Origin: CAWHXG01 sp963833235
GTDB taxonomy: Bacteria > Pseudomonadota > Alphaproteobacteria > Rhodobacterales > Rhodobacteraceae
Length of the DNA: 64,000 nt
Reading direction: 5' to 3'
Assembly (NCBI GenBank): GCA_963833235.1
Contig: CAWHXG010000003.1
Coordinates: forward strand, 124,001 to 188,000
Part shown: positions 55,988 to 64,000 of the stretch, piece by piece
Numbering within the stretch: position 1 is the stretch's first letter
Layout: the number at the start of each line of letters is the position of its first letter
Program-made: the position numbers and the translations under genes
Notes under the pieces: generated by a model
Told to the model about the DNA's origin: nothing
Seen by the model: only the letters and a program-made list of their open reading frames with translations
The model's database searches: none

Positions 55988-56965
55988 CTACTTCTCGAGG
56001 ATACCCTGTTCCACGAGGCTGTCGATCAGGGCGAAGGCCTTCGTCTGCGAGGCCTCGACGTACTCGGTCGTCTCGGCGCCGTCCATCCACACCGCGCCCA
56101 TCGCCGTCTCCTCGGCCCGGGCCTGGAATTCGGGCATCTCGAAGACGGCGGCAAAGCCTTCCTCAAGCGTGGCGCGCTGTGCGTCGTCGATGCCCTTGGG
56201 GGCGGCGATCAGGCGGAAGCTGCCCCAGACCACGTCATAGCCGAGCTCCTTCATCGTTGGCACGTCCGGCAGGAATTCGCTGCGCTCGGTGCCCATCACG
56301 CCCAGAACCCGCGCCTGGCCGGATTGCACCGCGGCATAGACGGCGGAGGCGCTGAGCGCCGCGGCATCGGTCTCGCCCGACAGCAGGGCCTCGCGCTGCG
56401 GCCCCGATCCGTCGGGATAGGGCACGTGATTCACCTCGATGCCCGTGGCGTCGGCCAGATCGAGCGCCGGCAGATGCCACACGCCGCCGCTGCCGACGTT
56501 CGAGATCGAAAGCGCGCCGGGGTCCGACTTGGCCGCGGCGATGAAGTCCTCCAGCGTCTCGAAGGGCCCGTCCGCATTCACGGCCAGAACGGTGGGATGC
56601 ACCGTGACCGAACCGAGATAGGTCAGCTCGCCCGTGTCGTAGCCCGGCACGAGCCCGTAATAGGGCACCGTGATGACGCTGTCCCAGGTGAGCGAGCCGA
56701 TGGTGTAGCCGTCGGGGCGGGCCTTCATCAGGCGCAGGGTGCCGATGCCGCTTTGCGCGCCGGTGATGTTCTGGGTATTGATGCCGACGCCAAGGGTCTC
56801 TTCGGCGAAGTTCATGAAGGTGCGCATCACCGTGTCGGTGCCGCCGCCGGCGCTCCACGGCATGATGTGCGTCAGGTCCTTTTCGGGGTAGTCCTGCGCG
56901 ACGGCGGGAGCGGCAAGCGGCAGCCCCAGGAGCATCGCGGCGATGGCTGTTCTGCGAAGGGTCAT
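55988..56965 (-). CDS. tctC: Tripartite tricarboxylate transporter substrate-binding protein (TctC)
   Basis: A 325-residue periplasmic binding protein with signal peptide MTLRRTAIAAMLLGLPLAAP (cleavage near AVA-QD at 23). The Bug/TctC fold shows the expected motifs: DLTHIMPWSAGGGTDTVMRT, GAQSGIGTLRLMKARPDGYT, and ISNVGSGGVWHLPALDLADA, then RVLGVMGTERSEFLPDVPTM. These proteins bind small carboxylates and pass them to TctAB. It is the first gene of tctCBA and lies downstream of the ThDP-enzyme gene on the same strand, so all four may be one unit. Confidence 0.92.
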   Translation of the reverse strand: MTLRRTAIAAMLLGLPLAAPAVAQDYPEKDLTHIMPWSAGGGTDTVMRTFMNFAEETLGVGINTQNITGAQSGIGTLRLMKARPDGYTIGSLTWDSVITVPYYGLVPGYDTGELTYLGSVTVHPTVLAVNADGPFETLEDFIAAAKSDPGALSISNVGSGGVWHLPALDLADATGIEVNHVPYPDGSGPQREALLSGETDAAALSASAVYAAVQSGQARVLGVMGTERSEFLPDVPTMKELGYDVVWGSFRLIAAPKGIDDAQRATLEEGFAAVFEMPEFQARAEETAMGAVWMDGAETTEYVEASQTKAFALIDSLVEQGILEK

Positions 56966-57026
56966 GTTCTGAATTCCTTTCCCTGTCTGTCGTTTGGCGC
57001 CCCGGTCGGTTCCCGGAAGGCGCGTC

Positions 57027-58718
57027 TCAGCCCATCCAGCGGCGGACGGGCGCCTTGGCTTCTTCAAGCGGCTGGCAGACGACATCCACCAGCGTCGGCC
57101 CGTCATGGGCGATCGCTTCCTTCAGCACGGCTTCCAGCCGCTCCGGGTCCTCGACCCGCCAGGCCTTCACGCCATAGGCCGTGGCCACGGCGGCGTGGTC
57201 GGTGCGGTTGAAGTCCACGTTGTAATAGCGCGCGCCGCAATCGTCGTGCTGGCTGGCCTTGATCCAGCCGAAATTCGAGTTCGAGAAGACCACGTAGGTG
57301 ATCGGCGCGCGGCAGCGGGTGACGGTTTCAAGCTCTCCGCAGGTGAAGCCGAACGAGCCGTCGCCCATCAGTCCCACGACCTTGCGGTCGGGCGCGCCGA
57401 ACCAAGCGCCGAGGGCGGCGGACAGCGAATAGCCAAGCGCGCCGTGCGCCCTGTTGGTGATGAAGTGCCGCCCGGCCTTCGGCAGCGTGTAGTAGGCGGA
57501 GAAGTAGGGGCATGAGGTCCCCGGATCGGAGACCAGCGTCGCGTCTTCGGGCAGGAGGCGCTGGAGGGTGGCGACCACCCGTTCGGGGCGGATCGGCGCC
57601 GCGGTCGAGCTGGCGAGGGCATCGAACCTGTCGAACTTGCGCTTGCGAATGTCGGCCACCGACGCCGCGCCGCCGAACGTGTCCGCGCCTTGCCCAAGGC
57701 GGTCGAGCTCGGCGTTGAGCGCCTGAAGGGTGAGGCGCAGATCGCCCACCACGCCGACTTCGGTCTGCAGGACCGCGCCGATCACCATCGGATCGACGTC
57801 GCAATGCACCACGCGGGTGCCGGGCGTCGGAGCCTCCCACCGCGACGTCGTGGTCGACCCGGCGCGGCAGCCCATGAACACCACCAGATCGGCGCCCGCC
57901 ATCGCCTCCCACGTCTCGTCGGTGCCGCCGTTGGAGCCGACGACCCCCAGGCAGCTGGGGTGCGTCTCCGCCAGGCTCCCCTGCCCCGAGATCGAGGTGG
58001 CGACGGCGATGTCGAGCCGGGTGGCGAGGCGATCCAGTTCGTCCATGGCGCCGGCGATCACCACGCCGCCGCCGCAGACGATCAGCGGCGACTTCGCCGA
58101 CAGGATCGCCTCGGCCGCCGCCCGCACGGCGTCGGGGGCCGGCCCCGTACGGTATGCGGGATAGCTGGCAAGCTGCGGATCGGCCCAGACATCCTCGGCC
58201 GGCACGTCATCGTACTGGATGTCGTAGGGCAGGCCCAAATGCGCGGCGCCGGAGCGCCCCGTGGTCATCGCGCGGAACGCCATGCGCACCATGCGCGGGA
58301 TATGGTCCGCCCGCCGGATGACCGTGTTCCATTTGGTCAGCGGGCGCATGAGCGCCTCCTGATCCACTTCCGTCAGCGGATAGCGCCCGTAGGACGCGAC
58401 CGAGACATCGGTGGTGATGCCGAGGACCGCGTAGGAACTTTCGCTCGCCTCGATCAGACCGGGCAGGATATAGGTCGCCCCGCCCCCCGATGGCCCCTCA
58501 CACACGCCCACGCGGCCGGTGACCCGCGAATAGGCGTCGGCCATGTAGGTGGCGCTGCGCTCGTCGCGGGTCAGGACGTGGGTGATCGGGTGATCGAGCT
58601 GCAGCATCGCGTCGTAGAACGGCAGGGTCGTGTCGCCGCACAGGCCGAAGATGTGGCGGACGCCGTGTGCCTCCAGGCTGCGCACCATGGCCTGGGCGCC
58701 GGTAAGGGAGTTGCTCAT
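57027..58718 (-). CDS. Thiamine diphosphate-dependent enzyme (acetolactate synthase/decarboxylase-like)
   Basis: A 563-residue three-domain ThDP protein. The N-terminal PYR domain has FGLCGDTTLPFYDAML and the activating Glu in RDERSATYMADAYSRVTGRV. The middle domain has SPLIVCGGGVVIAGAMDEL. The C-terminal PP domain holds the ThDP/Mg motif VGLMGDGSFGFTCGELETV to SNSNFGW. It belongs to the acetolactate synthase, sulfopyruvate or benzoylformate decarboxylase superfamily, but the exact reaction is not clear. Its position between tctCBA and a divergent GntR gene suggests that it acts on the imported acid or a product of it. An ATG at 58745 (MAHQSEGPA) is an alternative start with GGAGG upstream. 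Confidence 0.85.
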   Translation of the reverse strand: MSNSLTGAQAMVRSLEAHGVRHIFGLCGDTTLPFYDAMLQLDHPITHVLTRDERSATYMADAYSRVTGRVGVCEGPSGGGATYILPGLIEASESSYAVLGITTDVSVASYGRYPLTEVDQEALMRPLTKWNTVIRRADHIPRMVRMAFRAMTTGRSGAAHLGLPYDIQYDDVPAEDVWADPQLASYPAYRTGPAPDAVRAAAEAILSAKSPLIVCGGGVVIAGAMDELDRLATRLDIAVATSISGQGSLAETHPSCLGVVGSNGGTDETWEAMAGADLVVFMGCRAGSTTTSRWEAPTPGTRVVHCDVDPMVIGAVLQTEVGVVGDLRLTLQALNAELDRLGQGADTFGGAASVADIRKRKFDRFDALASSTAAPIRPERVVATLQRLLPEDATLVSDPGTSCPYFSAYYTLPKAGRHFITNRAHGALGYSLSAALGAWFGAPDRKVVGLMGDGSFGFTCGELETVTRCRAPITYVVFSNSNFGWIKASQHDDCGARYYNVDFNRTDHAAVATAYGVKAWRVEDPERLEAVLKEAIAHDGPTLVDVVCQPLEEAKAPVRRWMG

Positions 58719-58762
58719 CGCCGGACCTTCGCTTTGGTGGGCCATCCAAGGATCGCCTCCGT

Positions 58763-58772
58763 CTGTATACAG
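58763..58772. promoter_or_regulatory. Candidate GntR operator
   Basis: The perfect palindrome CTGTATACAG lies between the divergent ThDP-enzyme and GntR genes. TGTATACA-type palindromes are common binding sites of FCD-domain GntR regulators. Binding by the neighbouring GntR protein is inferred from position. Confidence 0.45.
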
Positions 58773-58878
58773 CAGAATATGCAGTTCTGCACGCAGGGCA
58801 ATTGATTTCTTCCCAGAGATGGATAGCCTCATTGAGGCGGCCTTGCGGGCCGTGGTTTCCAGCTGCCCCCGGGAGAAC

Positions 58879-59562
58879 ATGGACCAATCCGAAAGCGCCG
58901 TGGAGCAAGCCTATCGACGCCTCAAGGAGATGGCGGCGAGCTTCGAGTTCAAGCCCGAGGAGCGGCTGAACGAAAGCGCGATCTCCGCCCAGCTCAGGAT
59001 CAGCCGCACGCCGCTGCGCGAGGCGCTGAACAGGCTGACGGCCGAGGGCTTCCTGACCTCGCGGCGCGGCCAGGGGTTCCATTGCCGCTCGCTCAATCCG
59101 GCGGAGATCATGGATCTCTACGAGGCCCGCGCGGCCATCGAGAGCGAAGCGGCGCGGTTGGCGGCGCGGCGGGCCGCGCCCGCGCAGGTCGCGGCCCTGG
59201 AGGCGTTCCTCGCGGCATCGGCGCCCGATTACAGCCCCGGCGCCTCGCCGGTCGAGCTTGTGCGGCTGGACGAGGAATTCCACCGCCGCCTCGCGATGCT
59301 ATCTGGCAATGCCGAGCTCTTGCGTCTGCTCGACAACACCGCCGCCCGCATCCACTACATCCGCGTGATCGACCTTCAATCGCTCAGCGAGGTCAGCGGG
59401 ACGCCGGCGATCACCACCGACCCCCATGCCCGGATCCTGGCCGCCGTTGCGGCGGGCGACGAGGAGCGTGCGGCGCGGGAGATGAAGGCACATATCACCC
59501 GGCGGCTGGAAGAGGTCACCCGGAACGTGCGGATGGCGTTCTCCCGCATCTATTCGCCGTAG
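58879..59562 (+). CDS. GntR family transcriptional regulator, FCD domain
   Basis: A 227-residue regulator. The N-terminal winged helix (about 5-75) has the GntR signature ERLNESAISAQLRISRTPLREALNRLTAEGFLT, read here in pieces as NESAISAQL and SRTPLREALNRL. The C-terminal FCD ligand domain has LYEARAAIESEAARLAARRA, the Asp and His metal ligands in LDEEFHRRLAMLSGN, and DPHARILAAVAAGDEERAAR. The ATG at 58879 is chosen with GGGAG nearby; an in-frame ATG at 58819 would add 20 residues. It probably controls the divergent ThDP-enzyme/tctCBA genes in response to a carboxylate. Confidence 0.9.
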   Translation: MDQSESAVEQAYRRLKEMAASFEFKPEERLNESAISAQLRISRTPLREALNRLTAEGFLTSRRGQGFHCRSLNPAEIMDLYEARAAIESEAARLAARRAAPAQVAALEAFLAASAPDYSPGASPVELVRLDEEFHRRLAMLSGNAELLRLLDNTAARIHYIRVIDLQSLSEVSGTPAITTDPHARILAAVAAGDEERAAREMKAHITRRLEEVTRNVRMAFSRIYSP

Positions 59563-59581
59563 GGGGCCGCCGGGCGGACCC

Positions 59582-60364
59582 TCAGCCGCGCGCCGCCCGA
59601 CAGACCAGCGACAGGACGAGGCTCGGGATACGCAGCATGCCGGCATCCGCCCCGTTCGGCTCCCATTCGACACCCGGTGCGTCTTCCGCGCGGCGCCCGA
59701 TGCCGTCGAGATCGCCGAAGAGCAATTCGGCGGAGGCGAAACGCGGTGCGTCGCCCTGCCGAAAGGCCAGCACGACGCCCTGATCCTCGATGCGCCACTC
59801 CCCCCCGTCGCGCTCTGCCGGGCGTTCGATCAGTCGCGAAAACCGCGCCGCCTCGCCCGCGGGATCGGGATGCTCGATCGCCATCCCGCCGATCCCGCGG
59901 AACCCGTTGGGATGCTCCAGCCATTCGTCGCGCCACACGAGTTCGGGCGTCAGGTGATTGCAGAAATAGACCCGGCCGGCGGGAAACTCGGCCGCCGTCA
60001 TGCGCACGTTGTGAAAGCGGGCGCTGCGGGTTTCGCCATCGACCTCGACCGGCCGGTCAAGAAGGCTCGGCTCCTGCGGCGCGAAGCCGGCGGCAACGAG
60101 CCGGGCATGGGTCGCCACGGCGTCATCGGTGCGGAAGACCAGGCCGTCGAGCCCCAGCGAGCTGTCCAGCACGTCCTGCCGCTGGCGGCCGGTGGGCGGT
60201 ACGGCGACGATCTCCAGATAGGCGTTCCGCTCCAGCATCAGATGGTTGATGGAACCTGCCGAATGGTGGCCGCGGGGCGTGAGGCAGAAGCCGAGCCGCT
60301 CGAAGAGCTTGGCGGCGGGATCCATGTCGCGCTGCGCGTTGATGACCAGATGATCGAGGGGCAT
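59582..60364 (-). CDS. VOC family (glyoxalase-like) protein
   Basis: A 260-residue protein starting MPLDHLVINAQRDMDPAAKL with FERLGFCLTPRGHHSAGSIN and HLMLERNAYLEIVAVP, the opening of the glyoxalase-like (Glyoxalase_3-type) VOC fold. The second half has RVYFCNHLTPELVWRDEWLE and HPNGFRGIGGMAIEHPDP. The metal-site candidates are His5, Glu52 and His138. The reaction may be isomerase, dioxygenase or lyase chemistry on a small organic acid; it is not determined. It lies 21 bases after the TRAP permease gene and is probably co-transcribed with it. Confidence 0.85.
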   Translation of the reverse strand: MPLDHLVINAQRDMDPAAKLFERLGFCLTPRGHHSAGSINHLMLERNAYLEIVAVPPTGRQRQDVLDSSLGLDGLVFRTDDAVATHARLVAAGFAPQEPSLLDRPVEVDGETRSARFHNVRMTAAEFPAGRVYFCNHLTPELVWRDEWLEHPNGFRGIGGMAIEHPDPAGEAARFSRLIERPAERDGGEWRIEDQGVVLAFRQGDAPRFASAELLFGDLDGIGRRAEDAPGVEWEPNGADAGMLRIPSLVLSLVCRAARG

Positions 60365-60385
60365 GGGCGTGGGCCTTCCGGCTGG

Positions 60386-62311
60386 TCAGGCGACGCGCCG
60401 CCCGGGCTTCACGTAGGTGCCGGCCACCAGCAGGGCGGCCGCGGCAAGGGTCGGCGCCCATCCGGGAAGGACCGAGAGCACCAGCGGCACGAGCCAGAAG
60501 ATTGGCACGATGCCGCCCGCCCCCATCACCGGGCGCTGCCCCAGAAGGAACGCGGTGGCGACCGTGAAGATCGTCCCCGACAGCGCCGCATGGGCAATCG
60601 CCTCCGGGCCGCCCTGCGCCAGCATGCCGGGATAGATCAAGAACAGCATCGGCAGGACATACGCGACCGCGCCAAGGCGCAGGGCCTCGCTGGCCACGCG
60701 GGTCCAACGCTCTTCGCAGATCGTCGCGGCGACGAAGACGCCCACGCAGACCGGTGGGGTCACGACCGACAGGGTGGCGTAGTAGAGCACGAAGAAATGC
60801 ACCGTCAGCGGGTCGAGCCCGAGGCCGATCAGCGCCGGCGCGAAGACCGCGGCAACGAGCACGTAGGCGGCCGAGGTGGGCAGGCCCATCCCCGCGATCA
60901 GGCAGACGGCGGCCATCACGATGGCGATCAGCCAGATCTGGCCGCCCGCGGCGCCGAGGATCCACGAGGTGAGTGTGACGCCGACGCCGGTGAGATTGAG
61001 AATGGAGACGAAGATCTGCGCGGCCGTCAGCAGGATGCCGACGATCACCAGACCCTGCCCGCCCGTGGCGAGGGCCGGGAGCAACCCGCGCAGGGCGGTG
61101 ACGATGCCCTCGCCTGCGGTGAGCCGCGCGATCAGGAACGCCGCGATCATGAAGACGATGCCGTAGAAGGCGGTGGTGGCCACGGAATATCCCGAGAGCA
61201 CGCCGTAGAGGATGCCGGCGAGCGAGGCGACGATGGGCGCGATCCGCCGCAGGTCGAGCGCGTCGCGCCAGCGCGGCAGCTCCTCCTCGCCGCCGACGGC
61301 CCCGTAGCCGCGGCGGCGGGCGACGACATCGACCGTCAGGTAGACGCCGAGGTAGAAGAGGATCGCCGGCAGCAGCGCCGCAAGCGCGATGGTCCAGTAT
61401 CCCACCCCCACGAGCTCGGCCATCACGAAGGCGGCGGTGCCCATGATCGGCGGCGCCAGCTGCCCGCCGGTGGACGCGATGGCTTCGACCCCGCCGGCGA
61501 AGCGCGACGGATAGCCGAGCCGTTTCATCAGCGGGATGGTGAAGTTGCCGGTCGTGGCGACGTTGGCGACGGTGGAGCCCGAGATCATGCCGAAGAGCCC
61601 GGAAGCGATCGTGGCGATCTTGGCCGCCCCGCCGGGGCTCGCGCCGGAAGCGCGGGCGGCCAGATCGAAGAAGGTGCGGCCCGCGCCGGTATGCAGCAGG
61701 AACGCCCCGAACAGCATGAAGGCCGCCAGCGTGGTAGCCGCGACCCCCACCAGCATCCCCCACATCCCGGCATCGGAAAGTAGGATGGTTTCGGTGAGGT
61801 AGGAGGCATCGAACCCCCGGTGCCCGAACGCCCCCGGAATGGCCGAGCCGAAAAGCGCATAGGCGACCATCAGCGCCACGAGCGCCGGGAAAACCCAGGA
61901 AACGGCCCGCCGCGCCAGCTCCAGGATGGCAACCGTGGCAATGGCGGCGATCCAGACTTCGTGCGGCTCCGCGAAGGGCCGCTCGTTCATGATGCGCTCG
62001 AAATGCCAGATCGTGTAGGCGCAGGCCGTCCAGATCGCGGCGAGAAGCGCGATGTCGAGCGCCAGTCCCAGCGGCCGCCAGCGCTTCCCGGCGCCGGCGG
62101 GATAGAGGCAGATCGCAATGGCCGAGATCAGGCCCACGAAGATGGCGCGTTGGACCAAGCTTTCGAAGGGGCCGGCCGCCGCCGTCCAGAAGACGAAGAG
62201 GCCCGTCGCCGCGGCAAGCGCCGCGCTCAGTCGTTCGCGGACGTTGCCGAGGCGCGGCGGTTCCTCCGCGCCCGGCAGCGTCTCGGCAATGGAGGCGTCG
62301 GGCAGGCTCAT
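60386..62311 (-). CDS. TRAP transporter permease, fused 4TM/12TM (TAXI type)
   Basis: A 641-residue permease carrying both TRAP membrane subunits in one chain. The N-terminal four-helix DctQ-like part is at about 30-170. It is followed by the DctM-like part with AGRTFFDLAARASGASPGGA, IASGLFGMISGSTVANVATT, FAGGVEAIASTGGQLAPPIM and AAVCLIAGMGLPTSAAYVLV. The fused form is the partner of TAXI-family binding proteins, one of which is encoded 25 bases upstream. It imports an organic acid with sodium; the substrate is unknown. Confidence 0.93.
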   Translation of the reverse strand: MSLPDASIAETLPGAEEPPRLGNVRERLSAALAAATGLFVFWTAAAGPFESLVQRAIFVGLISAIAICLYPAGAGKRWRPLGLALDIALLAAIWTACAYTIWHFERIMNERPFAEPHEVWIAAIATVAILELARRAVSWVFPALVALMVAYALFGSAIPGAFGHRGFDASYLTETILLSDAGMWGMLVGVAATTLAAFMLFGAFLLHTGAGRTFFDLAARASGASPGGAAKIATIASGLFGMISGSTVANVATTGNFTIPLMKRLGYPSRFAGGVEAIASTGGQLAPPIMGTAAFVMAELVGVGYWTIALAALLPAILFYLGVYLTVDVVARRRGYGAVGGEEELPRWRDALDLRRIAPIVASLAGILYGVLSGYSVATTAFYGIVFMIAAFLIARLTAGEGIVTALRGLLPALATGGQGLVIVGILLTAAQIFVSILNLTGVGVTLTSWILGAAGGQIWLIAIVMAAVCLIAGMGLPTSAAYVLVAAVFAPALIGLGLDPLTVHFFVLYYATLSVVTPPVCVGVFVAATICEERWTRVASEALRLGAVAYVLPMLFLIYPGMLAQGGPEAIAHAALSGTIFTVATAFLLGQRPVMGAGGIVPIFWLVPLVLSVLPGWAPTLAAAALLVAGTYVKPGRRVA

Positions 62312-62336
62312 GGGCCGGCGCGCCGCGTCTGTCGGA

Positions 62337-63305
62337 TCACTCCGGCTTCAGCTTCGCCGGCACCTCGAACCCGGCCTCCTCATAGGCGCGGATCGCGCCG
62401 GGATGGAGCGGCGAGGTGGCATAGGCCAGGGTGAGCTCGGGGATCGAGTTGCCCTTCAGATCGGCGAAGGCCGCCTGCTGGATCAAGGTATCCTCGATCG
62501 CCGCCTTGGTCATCTGATAGGCGACCTCCTCGGGCAGGTCCGGCCGCGCGCCGACCCCGATCATGAACCCCCACGCGAGATAGGGGGCATCGGCGCCCTG
62601 CTGCGGGTCGGCGGGCTGCTCGACGATGGAAAGCTCCGGCAGTTCCGCCTGGATCATGTCGGCCTGCTCGCGGCTGATCGGCAGGACCTTCAGCGGCGTC
62701 AGGGTTGCGATATCGGTGGTCAGCGGGTCGAACTTGGTACCGACCGCCGACTTGATAAACCCGGCGAGCCGGTCGTCCTTGATCTCGTTGGCCAGTTCGG
62801 AATTCGAGCCGCGCACCCATTCCGGCGTCAGGCCGAAGACCCCCATCACCTGTTCCGAGGTCGCCTCGGTCGACGACCCGCGCTGGCCGGGGCCGAAGCG
62901 CATGCCGTCCAGATCCTCGATGGCGTCGAGCCCGGCATCCTGACGGACGATGATGAGCTGCGGCGCGAGCGAATAGGCCCAGAGCAACTGCGATTGGATG
63001 GGCGCGCCCTCGAACTCGCCGAGGCCGTTGTAGGCCTGATAGAGCGCGCTGGTGGTGATGAGGCCGGCATCCAGTTGCCCACGCTCCATCCGCCGCAGGT
63101 TGTCGACGGTGGCGCCGGTTTCCACGACGCTGGCCTGCAGGTCGGTCTTGTCGTTGAGCAGGCCGGCGAGGGCCGCGAAGTAGGCATAATGCGAGGATTG
63201 CGCGTTGGTCGAGCCGAGGGCGATACGTTCTTGCGCGGCCAGGGGCAGGCCCGAAGTCACCACGGCGAACATGATCGCGGCGCGGCGCGCGAAGCGGATT
63301 GTCAT
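62337..63305 (-). CDS. TAXI family TRAP transporter substrate-binding protein
   Basis: A 322-residue periplasmic binding protein with signal peptide MTIRFARRAAIMFAVVTSGL (cleavage near LAA-QE at about 25). It has the TAXI features: RIALGSTNAQSSHYAYFAAL, SVVETGATVDNLRRMERGQL, DAGLITTSALYQAYNGLGEF and DLDGMRFGPGQRGSSTEATS. The C-terminal half has AYQMTKAAIEDTLIQQAAFA and LHPGAIRAYEEAGFEVPAKL. It is the first gene of the TAXI-TRAP-VOC unit, divergent from the LysR gene at the right edge. Confidence 0.92.
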   Translation of the reverse strand: MTIRFARRAAIMFAVVTSGLPLAAQERIALGSTNAQSSHYAYFAALAGLLNDKTDLQASVVETGATVDNLRRMERGQLDAGLITTSALYQAYNGLGEFEGAPIQSQLLWAYSLAPQLIIVRQDAGLDAIEDLDGMRFGPGQRGSSTEATSEQVMGVFGLTPEWVRGSNSELANEIKDDRLAGFIKSAVGTKFDPLTTDIATLTPLKVLPISREQADMIQAELPELSIVEQPADPQQGADAPYLAWGFMIGVGARPDLPEEVAYQMTKAAIEDTLIQQAAFADLKGNSIPELTLAYATSPLHPGAIRAYEEAGFEVPAKLKPE

Positions 63306-63752
63306 GAAGGTCCTCCCGAGACAGGCGACCGGTCCGCCGATCGCTTACCGCGGCAGAATGGCAAAGGCGATGGAAATGGGCAAGCCGACGCAGCGGCATT
63401 CTTCGTAGCGGCCAGAGAGGCGTCCGAAGGCCTCGCGTGCCGGGAGGCGAGAAGCGCGATACATGGCCGGTGCAAGTGTGGCGCGCCTGTTCGGCGACGT
63501 CCGACACGGGGGCGCGAAGAGGTACAGAGCTTCGCGCGTGGCGGAACCCTCGCCGGGCCGATCCTTCACCAGAAGGATGCGTGGGAGCCGGGGTTCCTGC
63601 GATCTGGGGGGTAAACCTGGCGACCGACACCCGGCGAGGTCGCGCAGGTAGCGGGACGCGGGACGTGCCGCTGTTCTCCGGGGTCGGAAGGGGGCATTCT
63701 GCTTGGGGCGCCAATGGCCAATTCCGCCTCGGCTCATCAGGGACCTTCGAAG
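63306..63752. other. Divergent intergenic region, no gene seen
   Basis: A gap of 447 bases lies between the TAXI binding-protein gene (minus) and the LysR gene (plus). Short frames cross it on both strands without ribosome binding sites or recognisable products. It must contain the promoters of both units and is a likely LysR binding region, but no convincing T-N11-A site was singled out. Confidence 0.5.
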
Positions 63753-64000
63753 ATGCAGGCCGCGCTGACCCTCGAGCAGATCCGCGCGTTTCTCTGGACG
63801 GCGCGCCTCGGCGGGGTCCGCCGGGCGGCGGCGCGGATGAACCTGTCGCAGCCCGCCGTCTCCGCCCGCATCGCCGCCCTGGAGGCCGCGCTCAGGGTCC
63901 GCCTCTTCGAGCGCAGTCCGGCCGGGGTTTCGCTGACCCGGAAGGGCGAGGCCTTCCTCGTTCATGCCGAACACATCGCGCTGTCGCTGGAGACCATCAG
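63753..64000 (+). CDS. LysR family transcriptional regulator, truncated by window edge
   Basis: The first 82 residues are present: QAALTLEQIRAFLWTARLGG, then VRRAAARMNLSQPAVSARIA and ALEAALRVRLFERSPAGVSL, a complete LysR winged helix-turn-helix. TRKGEAFLVHAEHI starts the linker helix. The effector domain lies beyond the window. An in-frame ATG at 63714 is an alternative start. Divergence from the TAXI-TRAP unit suggests that it regulates it. Confidence 0.88.
   Translation, partial: MQAALTLEQIRAFLWTARLGGVRRAAARMNLSQPAVSARIAALEAALRVRLFERSPAGVSLTRKGEAFLVHAEHIALSLETI

Overview
The window is a GC-rich chromosomal segment whose gene content and gene order point to an alphaproteobacterium of the Rhodobacteraceae/Roseobacter group: ethylmalonyl-CoA pathway genes next to a malate dehydrogenase/succinyl-CoA synthetase/2-oxoglutarate dehydrogenase block, FYDLN-acid and DUF1737 proteins, a VPLPA-CTERM protein, and TAXI-TRAP and TctABC transporters. 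Species cannot be fixed from the sequence alone.

Layout. (1) 1-2495, minus: mch (cut by the left edge), DUF1737, nnrU and mcl2, chained by four-base stop/start overlaps or a few bases' spacing. (2) 2854-6792: small secreted protein, TauE/SafE permease, mdh, VPLPA-CTERM protein, glycosyltransferase. (3) 6927-18487, plus: sucC, a VapBC toxin-antitoxin pair, sucD, a DUF805 protein, sucA, sucB, three small lipoproteins, two small proteins and lpd. This is the TCA-cycle core carrying unrelated cargo genes. (4) 18750-20679: YgjP-like metalloprotease, FYDLN-acid protein, tRNA-Ala(GGC), GNAT. (5) 20770-29287: glutaryl-CoA dehydrogenase, deoC with a double aldehyde dehydrogenase, DUF1523, P1 peptidase and a gabD-like enzyme. 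(6) 29831-35375, minus: hsp20 behind a heat-shock-type promoter and a ROSE-like RNA thermometer, a secreted trypsin-like protease, and the glycolate oxidase genes glcDEF. (7) 35826-42667, minus: MoxR ATPase, DUF58, and two large membrane proteins. (8) 42726-53726: DUF1285, polA, YdeI-like protein, CDF transporter, zinc-finger protein, ABC ATPase, cobA, cobB, MFS. (9) 53918-63305: a catabolic-looking locus with a TctABC transporter, a ThDP enzyme, a GntR regulator, a VOC protein and a TAXI-TRAP transporter. (10) A LysR gene runs off the right edge.

Two features cross the whole window. First, a family of structured repeats of about 80 bases: three copies, each placed in sense orientation just after a stop codon, with two hairpins (the second one covarying) and a conserved ATATTT end. 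Second, sucD, sucA, sucB, deoC, glcE and polA each carry an apparent single-base insertion that breaks an otherwise intact frame; sucD has an extra compensating pair. Because sucA, sucB and polA are core genes with intact remainders, sequence or assembly error is the likeliest cause. These genes are annotated as CDS spanning the shift.

The most interesting biology is the hsp20 control region (sigma-32-like promoter plus ROSE-like thermometer), the post-stop repeat family, the toxin-antitoxin pair between the two succinyl-CoA synthetase subunit genes, a minisatellite expansion inside cobB, and the uncharacterised two-transporter catabolic locus.
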